Source: CBDCUC01 sp965222485
GTDB taxonomy: Bacteria > Pseudomonadota > Alphaproteobacteria > Rhizobiales > Hyphomicrobiaceae
Length of the DNA: 64,000 nt
Assembly (NCBI GenBank): GCA_965222485.1
Contig: CBDCUC010000039.1
Location: 620,001 to 684,000 of the forward strand
Reading direction: 5' to 3'
A model generated the notes under the pieces. The model was not told where the DNA came from. It did no database searches and worked only from the letters and a program-made list of their open reading frames with translations. Below, one piece after another: positions 25,671 to 34,702 of this stretch; the first letter of the stretch is position 1, and each line of letters begins with the position of its first letter. Both the position numbers and the translations under genes were made by a program.

Positions 25671-26629
25671 CGGACCGGCTCCGCTCCGGCATTGCGGCAC
25701 ATGTGCGGATTGTCCAACACCCCCAATGTTTCAGCAAAATCAGCGGCGAGCCGATCGGCAATGTCAACGTCCGTCACACTTTGCAATCCGCGCCAGGCAG
25801 GATTGGAATTGATCTCAAGAACCATCAACCGACCATCTGAACCGCGCAGCATGTCGACGCCGGCATAGTCCGCACCGACGGAATTAGCAGCACCGACGGC
25901 AAGTTCCTGCATGGCGTTATCGGGATTGAGCGGTTCGGCCTTTGCACCCTGATGCATATTCGTGACCCAGCCTGGTCCCCGCCGCCTCATGCCGGCAACA
26001 ACACGGCCCGACGACACCAGCACGCGATAATCTTCAAACGCCTCGCTGCGCTGAAATGCCTGCAAGTAATAGACACCGCCAAGGTCTGCAGCTCCCGGCA
26101 GGTCTTCAGGCTCTGAAATGAGGCGCACGCCGTTGCCTTGCGAGCCAAACAACGGTTTCACCACCAGAGGAAGCACATCCCTATCGCGGGCATGTGCGCT
26201 GGCGGGTGTGGCGCCCTCGACGACCAGCGTGGCAGGTGTCGGCAACCCGGCACGGTGAAACAAAAAAGTCGCTGTTGATTTGTCAACGCAGCGTTCGATC
26301 ACGCTGGCACTATTCCAGACCCTGACGCCTGAAGCGCCCAGAGCGTGCAGGATCCCGAGCCGGAATGTTATCTGTTCCAGGCAGCCCGTTGAGATTGCCC
26401 GCACAAACGCACCGTCGGGCAACTCACCGCCAAAACCGGGAATCCGCAAGCCACATTTTGCGGACGTATCGAAGGCACATTCTTTAAGCGTCGTGCGATG
26501 AACTTCCAGACCGCGCGCTTCCAGTCCTGCGATGATGCCGCCGGCATGCCAGTCACCGCCTTCATCCTCTGCAAACAGCACGACGCGTCGCAATGGGCGG
26601 TCTTTGCCTGGACTAGCGGAAGCTGGCAT
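25667..26629 (-). CDS. Orf7-like ATP-grasp ligase (RimK family)
   Basis: A 320-residue ATP-grasp enzyme. Family blocks are the ATP-binding LPLVVKPLFGSQGNGVRLI, the hinge and substrate region YYLQAFQRSEAFEDYRVLV, and the metal-binding MVLEINSNPAWRGLQ. It corresponds by type and order to Orf7 of Methylobacterium. Ligases of this kind add amino acids such as glutamate; in this setting a side-chain glutamylation of H4MPT or methylofuran is plausible. ATG 26629 lies inside the last codons of mch and was preferred to 26659. Both ends overlap neighbours, implying translational coupling. Confidence 0.87.
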   Translation of the reverse strand: MPASASPGKDRPLRRVVLFAEDEGGDWHAGGIIAGLEARGLEVHRTTLKECAFDTSAKCGLRIPGFGGELPDGAFVRAISTGCLEQITFRLGILHALGASGVRVWNSASVIERCVDKSTATFLFHRAGLPTPATLVVEGATPASAHARDRDVLPLVVKPLFGSQGNGVRLISEPEDLPGAADLGGVYYLQAFQRSEAFEDYRVLVSSGRVVAGMRRRGPGWVTNMHQGAKAEPLNPDNAMQELAVGAANSVGADYAGVDMLRGSDGRLMVLEINSNPAWRGLQSVTDVDIADRLAADFAETLGVLDNPHMCRNAGAEPVR

Positions 26630-27578
26630 CGACGATGTCGGGGTCGAGCTTGCCGGCATGGAAAGAGCTACCTGTATCGAGGTTTGATACCGTCACAACT
26701 GCAGGACTGAACAGCATTGGGTCGATCTTATAGAAGTCGCCTTCAACCTCAGAGAAAATTTCGGCGAACGGCTTGCCGTAGGCCGATGAAGAAGATGAGG
26801 GCAGTTTTTCGGCTAGATTGCGTGCCGCATCGTCTGTTCCGCGAACGAACAACTGCACACGGCCGCCGAAGATGATGGCATCGTTCGTGCGCCCCATCGC
26901 CTTGACGAAGTCGGGTACCGGCGGTGCAAGCGGCGTTACACCATAACCATCGACGATGTTCTCAAGCGGAAAATGCAGCTCATGCGCCTTGTGCAGCGAC
27001 ACTTCAAGGACGCGAGCAGCGATCTGGGCGGTACCGGCGAGGCTGCCGGTCGGGGCATAAAGGACGGTCAGATTGGCGGGCAGGACGTTGCACGCTTCCG
27101 CCACGGTCTTGCACACGGAAGACGGTGGCGGGTTGTCGCCTTCGACGACGAGAACGGCACGGTGGAACGAATCCACATACCCGAGTTCCTTGTAAAGGTC
27201 CTCAACGCGCGACAGCGCCCGCGCAGGCCCCGATCCCAGAGCGAAAAACCCACTTGAGTCTTCCGTTATCGTCCAGCCGGCGTATTGACTGCCAAGGCAG
27301 GCGAGGACGGGGTTGGATGAGTGTACCACCACACCTAACGGCCAGCGCTCAATCCCCGATGCGGACGTGATCGAAACGGTGCCCAGACCGCCCATGCAAA
27401 TTTCTCCAAGGATACGCCCCGCCTCCAAGCCGCCTGGCGTTGCAGCACCCATATCGATGCGCCGTTCGCCCGCGTCTCCCACCGAGACGGTGCAACGCAG
27501 TGCCGCAGCTTGCGCAATAACACGATCGACAAGTGCTGCAGCTTTTTCGTTAACGCTGACACCGGATTGGTTGGACAT
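26613..27578 (-). CDS. mch: Methenyl-tetrahydromethanopterin cyclohydrolase
   Basis: A 321-residue Mch that hydrolyses methenyl-H4MPT to 5-formyl-H4MPT in the oxidation branch. Typical segments are RRIDMGAATPGGLEAGRILG, GLGTVSITSASG, VHSSNPVLACLGSQYAGW and LTVLYAPTGSLAGTAQIAAR. Start 27578 has GAGGAG upstream. It lies 13 bases after the orf17 stop and overlaps orf7. With mtdB and fae it gives formaldehyde to formyl-H4MPT; the final transfer by Fhc is encoded outside the window. Confidence 0.96.
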   Translation of the reverse strand: MSNQSGVSVNEKAAALVDRVIAQAAALRCTVSVGDAGERRIDMGAATPGGLEAGRILGEICMGGLGTVSITSASGIERWPLGVVVHSSNPVLACLGSQYAGWTITEDSSGFFALGSGPARALSRVEDLYKELGYVDSFHRAVLVVEGDNPPPSSVCKTVAEACNVLPANLTVLYAPTGSLAGTAQIAARVLEVSLHKAHELHFPLENIVDGYGVTPLAPPVPDFVKAMGRTNDAIIFGGRVQLFVRGTDDAARNLAEKLPSSSSSAYGKPFAEIFSEVEGDFYKIDPMLFSPAVVTVSNLDTGSSFHAGKLDPDIVDASFR

Positions 27579-27591
27579 AGGCAGGCGCTCC

Positions 27592-28752
27592 TCAATTGTT
27601 TGTTTTTGCCCCATATAGCATGTCTTCGAGGAAACCCAGGCGCTCAATGCAGCTCTGCTGAGCTGCTTCTACGCTTGGAGCCCGGGCGATCACAGATGCA
27701 ACGGGCCCATGCTGGGGGATGATTGTAGCCACAGGCGGGCGATCGGCACACCAATCTGGCCAATCGACCTTAGAGACGCGCAGGTCGCCCTTGTCAGCAT
27801 AAAGATAGCCGACAGCAGACGTGGCCGGCTGCCATGATTGGGCCAAATGATCCAATGCGTCGCCGCCCGTTGCGGCAAGAATGTGCGTGGTCATGAGCGT
27901 ACCGGCCGCATCGTCAAGCACGTCCAGGGATGCGGTTGGACGCGGATTTATTTCGAGAAGGAGGGCGACGTCTTCGTCGACCATGAAATCGAAAGATACG
28001 AGCCCGCGCAGTGCGTATCCATCCTCCTCCAGCTGCCGAGTAACCGCCAAAACTGTGTCGACGAGGTATGCTTCGAGTTCCGGTTCCACATCGATTGCCC
28101 CCACCGTACCGCCATAGCGGCAAGGCAGGTCTTCAGTTTGCGAAAGCCATGACTGTGTGAAGGCAACGGCAGGGCCGGACTCTGTCATCAACGCAGTCAC
28201 CGACAATGCACGGCCCTTCGCCTTGGCTTGGTAATAGTGACGCGCTGTGGTTACCGGGGCGTCGCGATCGAGACGTTTAATGTGTGTTCCACCGCTGCCG
28301 CCAATGCGCTTGCTAAACCAAACCGCGTCGCCAACTGCTGGCGGTTCGCGCCGCGTCTCCGGATGGGTTATACCAAGCGAGCGAAGTGCTGAAAAAAAAT
28401 AGGATGGATCCTTCACGGCTCTGACTGTGGCCGCGTCACATCCCAAGACGGGAAAGCGCTTGGAGATATCGGCAATCACGTCCGGGGAATCTTCAAAGCC
28501 GCTGCCAAGCAACACACCAATGGGCTTTGCCCTGCAGCGCGTTTGGAGGCCATCAAGCGCTGCTATCAGCGAACCGGATTTAAACCCGAAGCGAAATGCC
28601 TTGGGCATTACGTGAAGAGCGCCGCCGGTTAATTCCTGCGTATCTTCATCTCCAAAGCAGTCTACCACAAGTGGCACAAAGCCAGCCCGGCGGGCGGACG
28701 CCGCAAGCGACCGCCCGGACAGGCCAGCAATTAAAATGGGCTCACCCGTCAA
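27592..28752 (-). CDS. Orf17-like ATP-grasp protein of the H4MPT cluster
   Basis: A 386-residue ATP-grasp protein with an N-terminal PILIAGLSGRSLAASARRAG Rossmann-like segment, the central AVWFSKRIGGSGGTHIKRL phosphate region, and the metal-binding DVALLLEINPRPTASLDVLD. It matches Orf17 of methylotroph clusters by type and position between mtdB and mch. It may be the ligase that adds glutamate to the tyrosine-derived part of methylofuran (MfnD-like) or act on H4MPT; this is inference. It starts 15 bases after mtdB ends. Confidence 0.85.
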   Translation of the reverse strand: MTGEPILIAGLSGRSLAASARRAGFVPLVVDCFGDEDTQELTGGALHVMPKAFRFGFKSGSLIAALDGLQTRCRAKPIGVLLGSGFEDSPDVIADISKRFPVLGCDAATVRAVKDPSYFFSALRSLGITHPETRREPPAVGDAVWFSKRIGGSGGTHIKRLDRDAPVTTARHYYQAKAKGRALSVTALMTESGPAVAFTQSWLSQTEDLPCRYGGTVGAIDVEPELEAYLVDTVLAVTRQLEEDGYALRGLVSFDFMVDEDVALLLEINPRPTASLDVLDDAAGTLMTTHILAATGGDALDHLAQSWQPATSAVGYLYADKGDLRVSKVDWPDWCADRPPVATIIPQHGPVASVIARAPSVEAAQQSCIERLGFLEDMLYGAKTNN

Positions 28753-28767
28753 TGGACCGACATTAGG

Positions 28768-29667
28768 TTAGACTACAAGTTCACGGGCAAGCTTAAACGC
28801 GTCGCGAAAATCCAGCTGCAGTGCATCACTGGACTCGATCATGCGTTTGAACAATCCGGATTCGGCTTTGTACTTGATGTCGCCGATTGCCAACGGACCG
28901 ACGCCGGAGGCCTTCGAGCCGGGCAGTGCTTCGCCGTTCATGAACAATTCCATACCCGCGATGCCGGCAGGCGGAACGGCATTGACGTCTGCTGCAACCA
29001 ACAAGTTGTTAGCCGCGCCCAACTCTTCCGCGCTCAATACCTGAACGCCTGCTGCCGCGCATGCAAAGATGACCTCTGCGTCCTTGATGATCTCCGCCTT
29101 TTGCTCTGGTGTCTCACCAGGGGCTGGTTCTAGATCAACGCCAAAACGCTCTTTGGATACCTGGGCGGACTTGATGACGCGGTCAACGCCGCGGTGCGCG
29201 ACAAGCTTCACCTTAGCGCCTTCCAGTGCCGTTATAATTGAAGAGGCAAAGCCCACCACGCCGGTTGCTCCGAACACGGCAATTCGCGTTCCGCTCCACG
29301 AGCGCATGTGTTTGTTCTTCAATACCTTCTCGACACATGCGACCATGGCCGCCGCAGTCGTAAAGGAGCCAGCCGGATCGGCTAGCACCGACAGCTGGAA
29401 GGGTGGAACGAGCGCAGCCTTTGCCGCCTCCACCATATCCAGGGCCAGAATGGCATCTTTGCCGCCGACAAACACACCGGTATTGGAGCCGTAATCGGGC
29501 GGGCGCGAAAAGATGGCGTCCTGAACGAGACCGGTCACCTCCTTGAGCTCGACATTCGTGTACGGCACGATCACCTTGAAACCGGCATCGGCACCCATGT
29601 TGACGTCAAAAGGGCTGACGTGTTTGCCCGGATCGAGCATATGCAGGATAGGAGTGGCTTCGCTCAT
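28768..29667 (-). CDS. mtdB: NAD(P)-dependent methylene-tetrahydromethanopterin dehydrogenase
   Basis: A 299-residue MtdB that oxidises methylene-H4MPT to methenyl-H4MPT using NAD or NADP. A Rossmann fold is visible as RIAVFGATGVVGFASSIITA, with family blocks YGSNTGVFVGGKDAILALDM and SVLADPAGSFTTAAAMVACV. It begins with an ATG overlapping the mptG stop (ATGA), so it is coupled to it. MtdB rather than MtdA is indicated by the H4MPT gene context and the N-terminal segment HVSPFDVNMGADAG. Confidence 0.95.
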   Translation of the reverse strand: MSEATPILHMLDPGKHVSPFDVNMGADAGFKVIVPYTNVELKEVTGLVQDAIFSRPPDYGSNTGVFVGGKDAILALDMVEAAKAALVPPFQLSVLADPAGSFTTAAAMVACVEKVLKNKHMRSWSGTRIAVFGATGVVGFASSIITALEGAKVKLVAHRGVDRVIKSAQVSKERFGVDLEPAPGETPEQKAEIIKDAEVIFACAAAGVQVLSAEELGAANNLLVAADVNAVPPAGIAGMELFMNGEALPGSKASGVGPLAIGDIKYKAESGLFKRMIESSDALQLDFRDAFKLARELVV

Positions 29668-30674
29668 TTGGTTTTTCCCAATTTCAAGCTTGTTGTTTGT
29701 TCAGATGAGATTTCTTGAATGGAGGCACCAGAATTCCTCCCCCTGACGACCAGAATCTCAACACCGTCGCGTTTAGCCTCTTGTACTAAAGAATGATAGA
29801 GGCGATCCGCCGCATCCTTGCAATTCACGAACGCAAAACCAGTCGGTCCCCAGGAACTCTGACCAATCCCAACCGCTCCTAGGTCCGCCATTTTTCGCAC
29901 GATGCGCTCGACCGCGGGGCTGGACCACACACCGCCCCCCTGCGCGGAGGCGAAGTAGCGTCCGATGATGTCTTGGATTTCAGCAACGGCATGCCCGAAC
30001 GCCTCAAGATCGCGCTCCAACAGACCGGGTAGCAACTGCATGAGCACAAGCCGGCTTATCCGACCGGACGCGGCCCCATCCAGAGGTGGCAAATTGGCAA
30101 AGGCCGTGAGTTCCTTGTCGCCGTGAACGCCTGTCTCGCTTCCGTCGAGTACAAGCAAGACGCGCCAGTCTTCGGGAAAATCAAAGCGGCCTGTCACCGG
30201 TGGCGGAGCCTCGCTGGTTCCTCGACCGCCGTCGATAACGAAACCACCGCTCTGAAACGAGGACATACCGATTGCAGAGCGCGCGCCCCGTTGCAGGAGC
30301 TGGCCAAGACTACGAATGGGCTGGGGCGTGCCGGCAATCTGGGTCATGCCCGCGCCGACAGCGAGTGCCAACTGTGTCCCGGAGCCAAGACCGGAATGGG
30401 CTGGAATTGCTTCATGTATTTTGACGTCAAAATGCTCATCAATATTCAAAGCGTCTTGAAAGGTCTCGATGGCCTTCAATACCCGCGCCTGCTCCGGTCC
30501 ATCAGCAGAGGTCGTTCGTGCACGTTTAATCGTGAGCTCTGTGGCAGGCTGATCTACTGCCATGCCGATGCTGCCGTAAAGCCGCCCCAGGTCGCCGTTG
30601 AGATCGATGAAACCCATGTGCAGCCTTGCCGGCGCAGAAATCCGCAACGCTTCGGTTGGCTTTTGAGCGTGCAT
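29664..30674 (-). CDS. mptG: Beta-ribofuranosylaminobenzene 5'-phosphate synthase
   Basis: A 336-residue RFAP synthase (Orf4 in Methylobacterium), which condenses p-aminobenzoate (or 4-hydroxybenzoate) with PRPP, the first committed step of methanopterin. The GHMP-like signature PAHSGLGSGTQLALAVGAG and the N-terminal LRISAPARLHMGFIDLNGDL are clear. Start 30674 is preceded by AAAGGA at slightly long spacing; the alternative 30728 is less supported. It heads the operon mptG-mtdB-orf17-mch-orf7-orf5-(fae) and is divergent from the PCD/folK pair across a 130-bp region. Confidence 0.94.
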   Translation of the reverse strand: MHAQKPTEALRISAPARLHMGFIDLNGDLGRLYGSIGMAVDQPATELTIKRARTTSADGPEQARVLKAIETFQDALNIDEHFDVKIHEAIPAHSGLGSGTQLALAVGAGMTQIAGTPQPIRSLGQLLQRGARSAIGMSSFQSGGFVIDGGRGTSEAPPPVTGRFDFPEDWRVLLVLDGSETGVHGDKELTAFANLPPLDGAASGRISRLVLMQLLPGLLERDLEAFGHAVAEIQDIIGRYFASAQGGGVWSSPAVERIVRKMADLGAVGIGQSSWGPTGFAFVNCKDAADRLYHSLVQEAKRDGVEILVVRGRNSGASIQEISSEQTTSLKLGKTK

Positions 30675-30804
30675 CAAGCTATGAATTCCTTTAACAGCAT
30701 CCAATCGACCAAGGCCGGATCCTTCCACGACGTACCCTGCAAATGCCGTTCAAGGACGTCGCCGCTATAACAGGAAACGCCCGTCAAACAAACGAGAGAG
30801 TATA

Positions 30805-31182
30805 ATGGCAACGCCGCGTGAAGAGGCCAAATCAGCCGCTGAAGTTACGGAATGGCTTAACTCTAATCTTCCCCAGTGGCGCTTGGAAGAGGGTTGGATC
30901 AGGCGCACCTACAAGACAACGGGCTGGAAGAGCACCTTGATGGTGATAAATACGGTTGGTCATCTGGCGGAAGCCGCGTGGCACCATCCCGACATTACCG
31001 CCTCTTATGCATGGGTTGAGGTCCGCCTTCAGACCCACACGGCCAAAGGGATTACTGACAAGGATCTGGAATTGGCCGCCAAGATCGAACAGGTGGTGCA
31101 TTGGCAGCCTGGCACTGAGGGCGGTGCGCTTGAAGGCACGCCAACTGGCGACGCTAGGTTCGCCTACATCAAATACGACTGA
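30805..31182 (+). CDS. Pterin-4a-carbinolamine dehydratase-like protein
   Basis: A 125-residue PCD/DCoH-family protein. The signature is HLAEAAWHHPDITASYAWVE, with the clustered histidines of the active site, and FRF-like strands RRTYKTTGWKSTLMVINTV. In methylotrophs a PCD-like gene belongs to the methanopterin set. It is coupled to folK: the stop at 31180-31182 overlaps the folK ATG. A GAGAGAG-like ribosome site precedes the ATG. Confidence 0.9.
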   Translation: MATPREEAKSAAEVTEWLNSNLPQWRLEEGWIRRTYKTTGWKSTLMVINTVGHLAEAAWHHPDITASYAWVEVRLQTHTAKGITDKDLELAAKIEQVVHWQPGTEGGALEGTPTGDARFAYIKYD

Positions 31183-31694
31183 TGGCGAAGCAACATGCCG
31201 CCCAGAAGCATCAGGCTTATGACGCCGTCATAGCGCTGGGCTCCAATATCGGTGACAAGGCAGCCAACATTGCCAAGGCGATCGATCTGCTGACGGGCGG
31301 GCAGGCGGATGTCAGCCTTGTTGAACGCTCGCGAAATTATAAGACGCCGCCCTGGGGCATTACCGAACAGGACTGGTTCATCAATGCGTGCGTGAGCGTC
31401 AAGACGGGATTGGTGCCGCTTGCGTTGTTGCACCACTGCCTGTCCATTGAAGAACAGATGGGGCGAAAACGCGCTAAAAAATGGGGCCCCCGCACGATCG
31501 ATCTGGACGTTCTCGTCTATCGCGATCAGGTCCTTGACACGCCGGAACTGCAACTGCCTCACCCACACATCACAGAGCGGGCATTCGTGCTCGTGCCAAT
31601 GGTGGATGTCGCACCCGACCACGTGATCGGCGGCAAGACCGTTGCTGAGTGGTTGGCAGCCATCGAGCATCACGAAGTTACAGCAATCGAGTGA
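31182..31694 (+). CDS. folK: Hydroxymethyldihydropterin pyrophosphokinase
   Basis: A 170-residue FolK: YDAVIALGSNIGDKAANIAK at the start, ERSRNYKTPPWG, FINACVSVKTGL, and the diagnostic RAKKWGPRTIDLDVLVY with the metal-binding DLD. It activates hydroxymethyl-dihydropterin for coupling to the aryl part. Beside PCD and mptG it may be dedicated to H4MPT, or it may serve folate as well. It ends convergent with the cytochrome c gene. Confidence 0.94.
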   Translation: MAKQHAAQKHQAYDAVIALGSNIGDKAANIAKAIDLLTGGQADVSLVERSRNYKTPPWGITEQDWFINACVSVKTGLVPLALLHHCLSIEEQMGRKRAKKWGPRTIDLDVLVYRDQVLDTPELQLPHPHITERAFVLVPMVDVAPDHVIGGKTVAEWLAAIEHHEVTAIE

Positions 31695-31749
31695 CGGACG
31701 ATCCGCCCGGCATGTGTGGCCAGACGTGCTGGAGATGGGACTGCCATAC

Positions 31750-31783
31750 AAAAAAAGCCACGCCGGCGGCAAACCGGCGTGGC
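31750..31783 (-). terminator. Terminator of the cytochrome c gene
   Basis: Perfect 10-bp stem (31757-31766 with 31774-31783) and 7-nt loop. On the minus strand it is followed by seven T residues. It lies 60 bases after the cytochrome c stop. In the other direction it may also slow folK transcripts. Confidence 0.85.
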
Positions 31784-31842
31784 GTCAAGCCTTGTTTATT
31801 GGGTCGGCTATCAGTGTACTGGGTGGATAGCCAGTATTGGTT

Positions 31843-32238
31843 TTATTTCATCGTGCCGTCAGCATTGAACTGGGCAAGGTAGGCGATCAGGTCAGCGCGC
31901 TTTTTGTCTTTTTTCTGGCCACGCCAGATCATCTTGGTTTTCTTTACAAGGTCCTTCGGCTTCTTGATCCAGGCATCAAGAGTAGCTTGGTCCCATGTCA
32001 GGCCGGACTCCTTGAGGTCCTTGGAATACTCGTAGCCTTCAATAGCGCCTGCCGCACGTCCGATGATCCCATTGAGATGAGGCCCGGCCATTTTCTTCTC
32101 GGCGGCACCTTCACCGACCGCATGGCAAATTCCACACTTCTTGTATTCTTTCTCGCCTTTTTTGACATCTCCCTCTGCCATGGCAATGGAAGGTGCGGCA
32201 GCGGCCAGCACTGCAACCACAAAGAGCTTCTTCAGCAT
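31843..32238 (-). CDS. Cytochrome c2-like soluble cytochrome
   Basis: A 131-residue class I cytochrome c with a signal peptide (KLFVVAVLAAAAPSIAMA), haem motif C35-G-I-C38-H39, GPHLNGIIGR, and a Met ligand in KKTKMIWRG. It has the layout of cytochrome c2/c550 and is a good candidate to carry electrons from XoxG to the terminal oxidase. ATG 32238 has AGGGAG ahead and starts the signal peptide. It is a single gene between the pqqE terminator and its own terminator. Confidence 0.92.
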   Translation of the reverse strand: MLKKLFVVAVLAAAAPSIAMAEGDVKKGEKEYKKCGICHAVGEGAAEKKMAGPHLNGIIGRAAGAIEGYEYSKDLKESGLTWDQATLDAWIKKPKDLVKKTKMIWRGQKKDKKRADLIAYLAQFNADGTMK

Positions 32239-32413
32239 ATGTATTGATCTCCCTACACTTCTGGTCGTTTCGATCACAATCCCGGCTAATGATCTAAACG
32301 TGCACACAATTATGGCAAGCCTTTTGTGGCTACTGCGTGAAACTGGCGCAGCCTACGGCAAAACTATTTGAAGAATTGAAGATAGATCGTGCTTATTCTG
32401 ACTTTGGCCATGA

Positions 32414-32438
32414 AAAAGGGGGCGGGCAGCCCCCTTTT
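32414..32438 (-). terminator. Terminator of the pqq operon
   Basis: Perfect 10-bp stem (32414-32423 with 32429-32438) with a 5-nt loop, followed on the minus strand by a T run. It lies 40 bases after pqqE. Confidence 0.85.
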
Positions 32439-32477
32439 GGATAACAATTACGGTAAATTTTGTTGGCCGGACTTATG

Positions 32478-33638
32478 CTATTCGGCCGGTTCAACTTGTT
32501 TCTGCTTGGCACCGCCCATGCGCCGGAAAACGAACTCAGGCGGTGCATGATGCGATTCCTCATCAGCCACCCGAGCCCACTCCTCATGTAACGGCGATAG
32601 CGAGCATGCCGGATCTGTGTTGGTGGCATCGCCTGTAAGAGCGAACGCCTGGCAACGGCAACCGCCAAAATCTATCTCGCGACGGTCGCAGGATTTGCAT
32701 GGCTCCTTCATCCAGTCCGTACCGCGGTACATGTTGAAGGCCTGTCCGTTGAACCAGATATCACCAAGCTCCCGGTCTTTGATGTTGTCGAATTCAAGGT
32801 TCGGCAAAGATTCCGAGGCATGACAGGGCAATACCCGCCCCGAGGGCGTAACGTTGATGATGCCGCGCGCCCATCCGCCCATGCAGGGCTTGGGGTACTT
32901 GGCGTAGTAGTCCGGCACGACGAAATCGATGACAAGAATACCTTTCAGGTCCTCGCGCGCTTTGTCGACGATGCGCTTTGTTTCCATGAACGCTTCACGC
33001 GTCGGCATTAAAGCCGCACGGTTTTTCAGCGCCCACGCATAATACTGGATGTGCGCGACCTCCAGCCGCCCTGCGCCAACGTCGACGGCGTAGTCGATAA
33101 TGGCCTGCATGTTGTGAATATTCTGGCGGTGCAGTGGCGCATTGATCGTCAGCGCCATATCAAGTTCACGCACCCAGGCTGCGACTTCGCGCTTCTTTTT
33201 GGAGCCGCCTTTGTAGGCACCAATGCGGTCGGCGTTTTCTGGATCGGCATCCTGGATCGACAACTGCACGTGATCCAGCCCAAGGTCTCTGAACTTGGTG
33301 AGGCGATCCTTGTTCAACAGGACGCCCGCCGTGATCAGGTTGGTGTAAAGGCCTGCTTTTACGGCTGCCTGCAGGATTTCTTCCAAATCGCGCCGCGCCG
33401 TTGGTTCTCCGCCCGACAGGTGCGTCTGGAGTATACCCAGCTCACCCGCTTGCCGCATCACATCGCACCACTGCTCCGTTGTGAGCTCCGTATTGACACG
33501 CTCCAGTTCCACTGGGTTAGAGCAATACGGGCACTGCAGCGGGCAGCGGTGAGTTAACTCCGCCAAGATACCGATTGGCGCGCGTGTGCAGCTGTCATCG
33601 ACCGGCTGCGATGATTCCATGACAATTGCGTCGGTCAT
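32478..33638 (-). CDS. pqqE: PqqE, radical SAM enzyme of PQQ synthesis
   Basis: A 386-residue radical SAM protein that cross-links the Glu and Tyr of PqqA. The SAM cluster motif is C32-PLQ-C36-PY-C39. The SPASM region holds further cysteines in CMGGWARG, VLPCHASES and EPCKSCDRREIDFGGCRCQAF, ligands of the auxiliary clusters. Its start overlaps the pqqD stop (ATGA), matching the fact that PqqD presents PqqA to PqqE. Confidence 0.97.
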   Translation of the reverse strand: MTDAIVMESSQPVDDSCTRAPIGILAELTHRCPLQCPYCSNPVELERVNTELTTEQWCDVMRQAGELGILQTHLSGGEPTARRDLEEILQAAVKAGLYTNLITAGVLLNKDRLTKFRDLGLDHVQLSIQDADPENADRIGAYKGGSKKKREVAAWVRELDMALTINAPLHRQNIHNMQAIIDYAVDVGAGRLEVAHIQYYAWALKNRAALMPTREAFMETKRIVDKAREDLKGILVIDFVVPDYYAKYPKPCMGGWARGIINVTPSGRVLPCHASESLPNLEFDNIKDRELGDIWFNGQAFNMYRGTDWMKEPCKSCDRREIDFGGCRCQAFALTGDATNTDPACSLSPLHEEWARVADEESHHAPPEFVFRRMGGAKQKQVEPAE

Positions 33639-33937
33639 GCTGTTACCACTCCCTTGTCTGCGAGATCCTGCAACATGTCGCGGATATCGCTTGATATGAC
33701 ATCGACCGGAGCCTGATACGACTGCGAAAGTTCTTCGGCGATCTGCAGTACCGTACGGCTACCATCGCACAGTTTCAAAACGTCGACGGAGATTTCGTCG
33801 GGATTGAAAACGCGCTCTGGCGCGAGAATGAGCCAAAGGCCTCTGCCCTCGTCATGACGTAGTTTGATATGACGAGGAAGCTTCGGTTTTGTCGCTTCTT
33901 CCATCATCAATCGCGACCGTCTCAGGGTCTCAGCCAT
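33635..33937 (-). CDS. pqqD: PqqD, PqqA-binding chaperone
   Basis: A 100-residue PqqD that binds the PqqA peptide for PqqE. The core is PRHIKLRHDEGRGLWLILAP, ERVFNPDEISVDVLKLCDG and a helical C-terminus. It begins three bases after the pqqC stop and overlaps pqqE. The N-terminus is a little long (about 20 residues before the core), and an internal Met (residue 11 or 12) is another possible start. Confidence 0.94.
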   Translation of the reverse strand: MAETLRRSRLMMEEATKPKLPRHIKLRHDEGRGLWLILAPERVFNPDEISVDVLKLCDGSRTVLQIAEELSQSYQAPVDVISSDIRDMLQDLADKGVVTA

Positions 33938-33940
33938 TGC

Positions 33941-34702
33941 TCATACCTCCGGTTTGAAGGCTCCAGGCGCTATGTTCCCGGGTTCGACATATGCGTGGTG
34001 GAGAGCATCAAGCTGTGCCCAAAGGACATTGCACTTGAACTTCACTGCGTCCACGCATGCTTCCTGTTCTGCCCGGGAGCTTGCATTCTTCTTGATATAG
34101 TCGAGAGCGAAATCTGCATCGCGCGGGGCCTGATTAAGCCGCCGCCTGAAATACGCCATGACATCGTCGGTGATGAAATCATAGTTTTCCAACATGCCGG
34201 CAATGCGTTCTTTATGGATCCTTGGCGCAAACAATTCCGTGAGCGAAGACGCCACAGCGATTGTCAGAGGTTCATCGCGCACGAACTGAACATATGCCTC
34301 AACGGCAAATTTCGTGGCCGGCAGCGCACCCTCCCGGCTGATGACGTAGTCTCGGTCCAGTCCCAGGCCGTCGGTCAACACCAACCAGCGCTCAATACCG
34401 CCCGCTTCGTCGCCCAGTCCGTCATGATCGTGGACGCGGTGCGCCCATTCGCGGCGCAACTCACGGTCATGCGTGCGCGACATCAGTGCGGCATCCTTGC
34501 GCGGAACAGCCGTCTGATAGCAGTAGCGGTTAAGTGCCCACGCCTGCACCTGTCCCTTATTCAATTTGCCGCCGTGAAGAAGCTTATGGAAGGGATGTTT
34601 GTCATGGTAGCGCTCAGCGCCAACGGCGCGGACGGCCGCTTCAAATTCGTCTTCGCTCCACATCGGCTGTGCCGATGCAAGGTTTACCCGACGCTCACTC
34701 AT
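33941..34702 (-). CDS. pqqC: PqqC, pyrroloquinoline-quinone synthase
   Basis: A 253-residue cofactorless oxidase that performs the last ring closure and oxidation to PQQ. Conserved segments are RYHDKHPFHKLLHGGKLNKG, QVQAWALNRYCYQTAVPRKD and WLVLTDGLGLDRDYV. It is a full-length separate gene, not a PqqCD fusion as in Methylobacterium. Its start overlaps the pqqB stop by ATGA. Confidence 0.97.
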   Translation of the reverse strand: MSERRVNLASAQPMWSEDEFEAAVRAVGAERYHDKHPFHKLLHGGKLNKGQVQAWALNRYCYQTAVPRKDAALMSRTHDRELRREWAHRVHDHDGLGDEAGGIERWLVLTDGLGLDRDYVISREGALPATKFAVEAYVQFVRDEPLTIAVASSLTELFAPRIHKERIAGMLENYDFITDDVMAYFRRRLNQAPRDADFALDYIKKNASSRAEQEACVDAVKFKCNVLWAQLDALHHAYVEPGNIAPGAFKPEV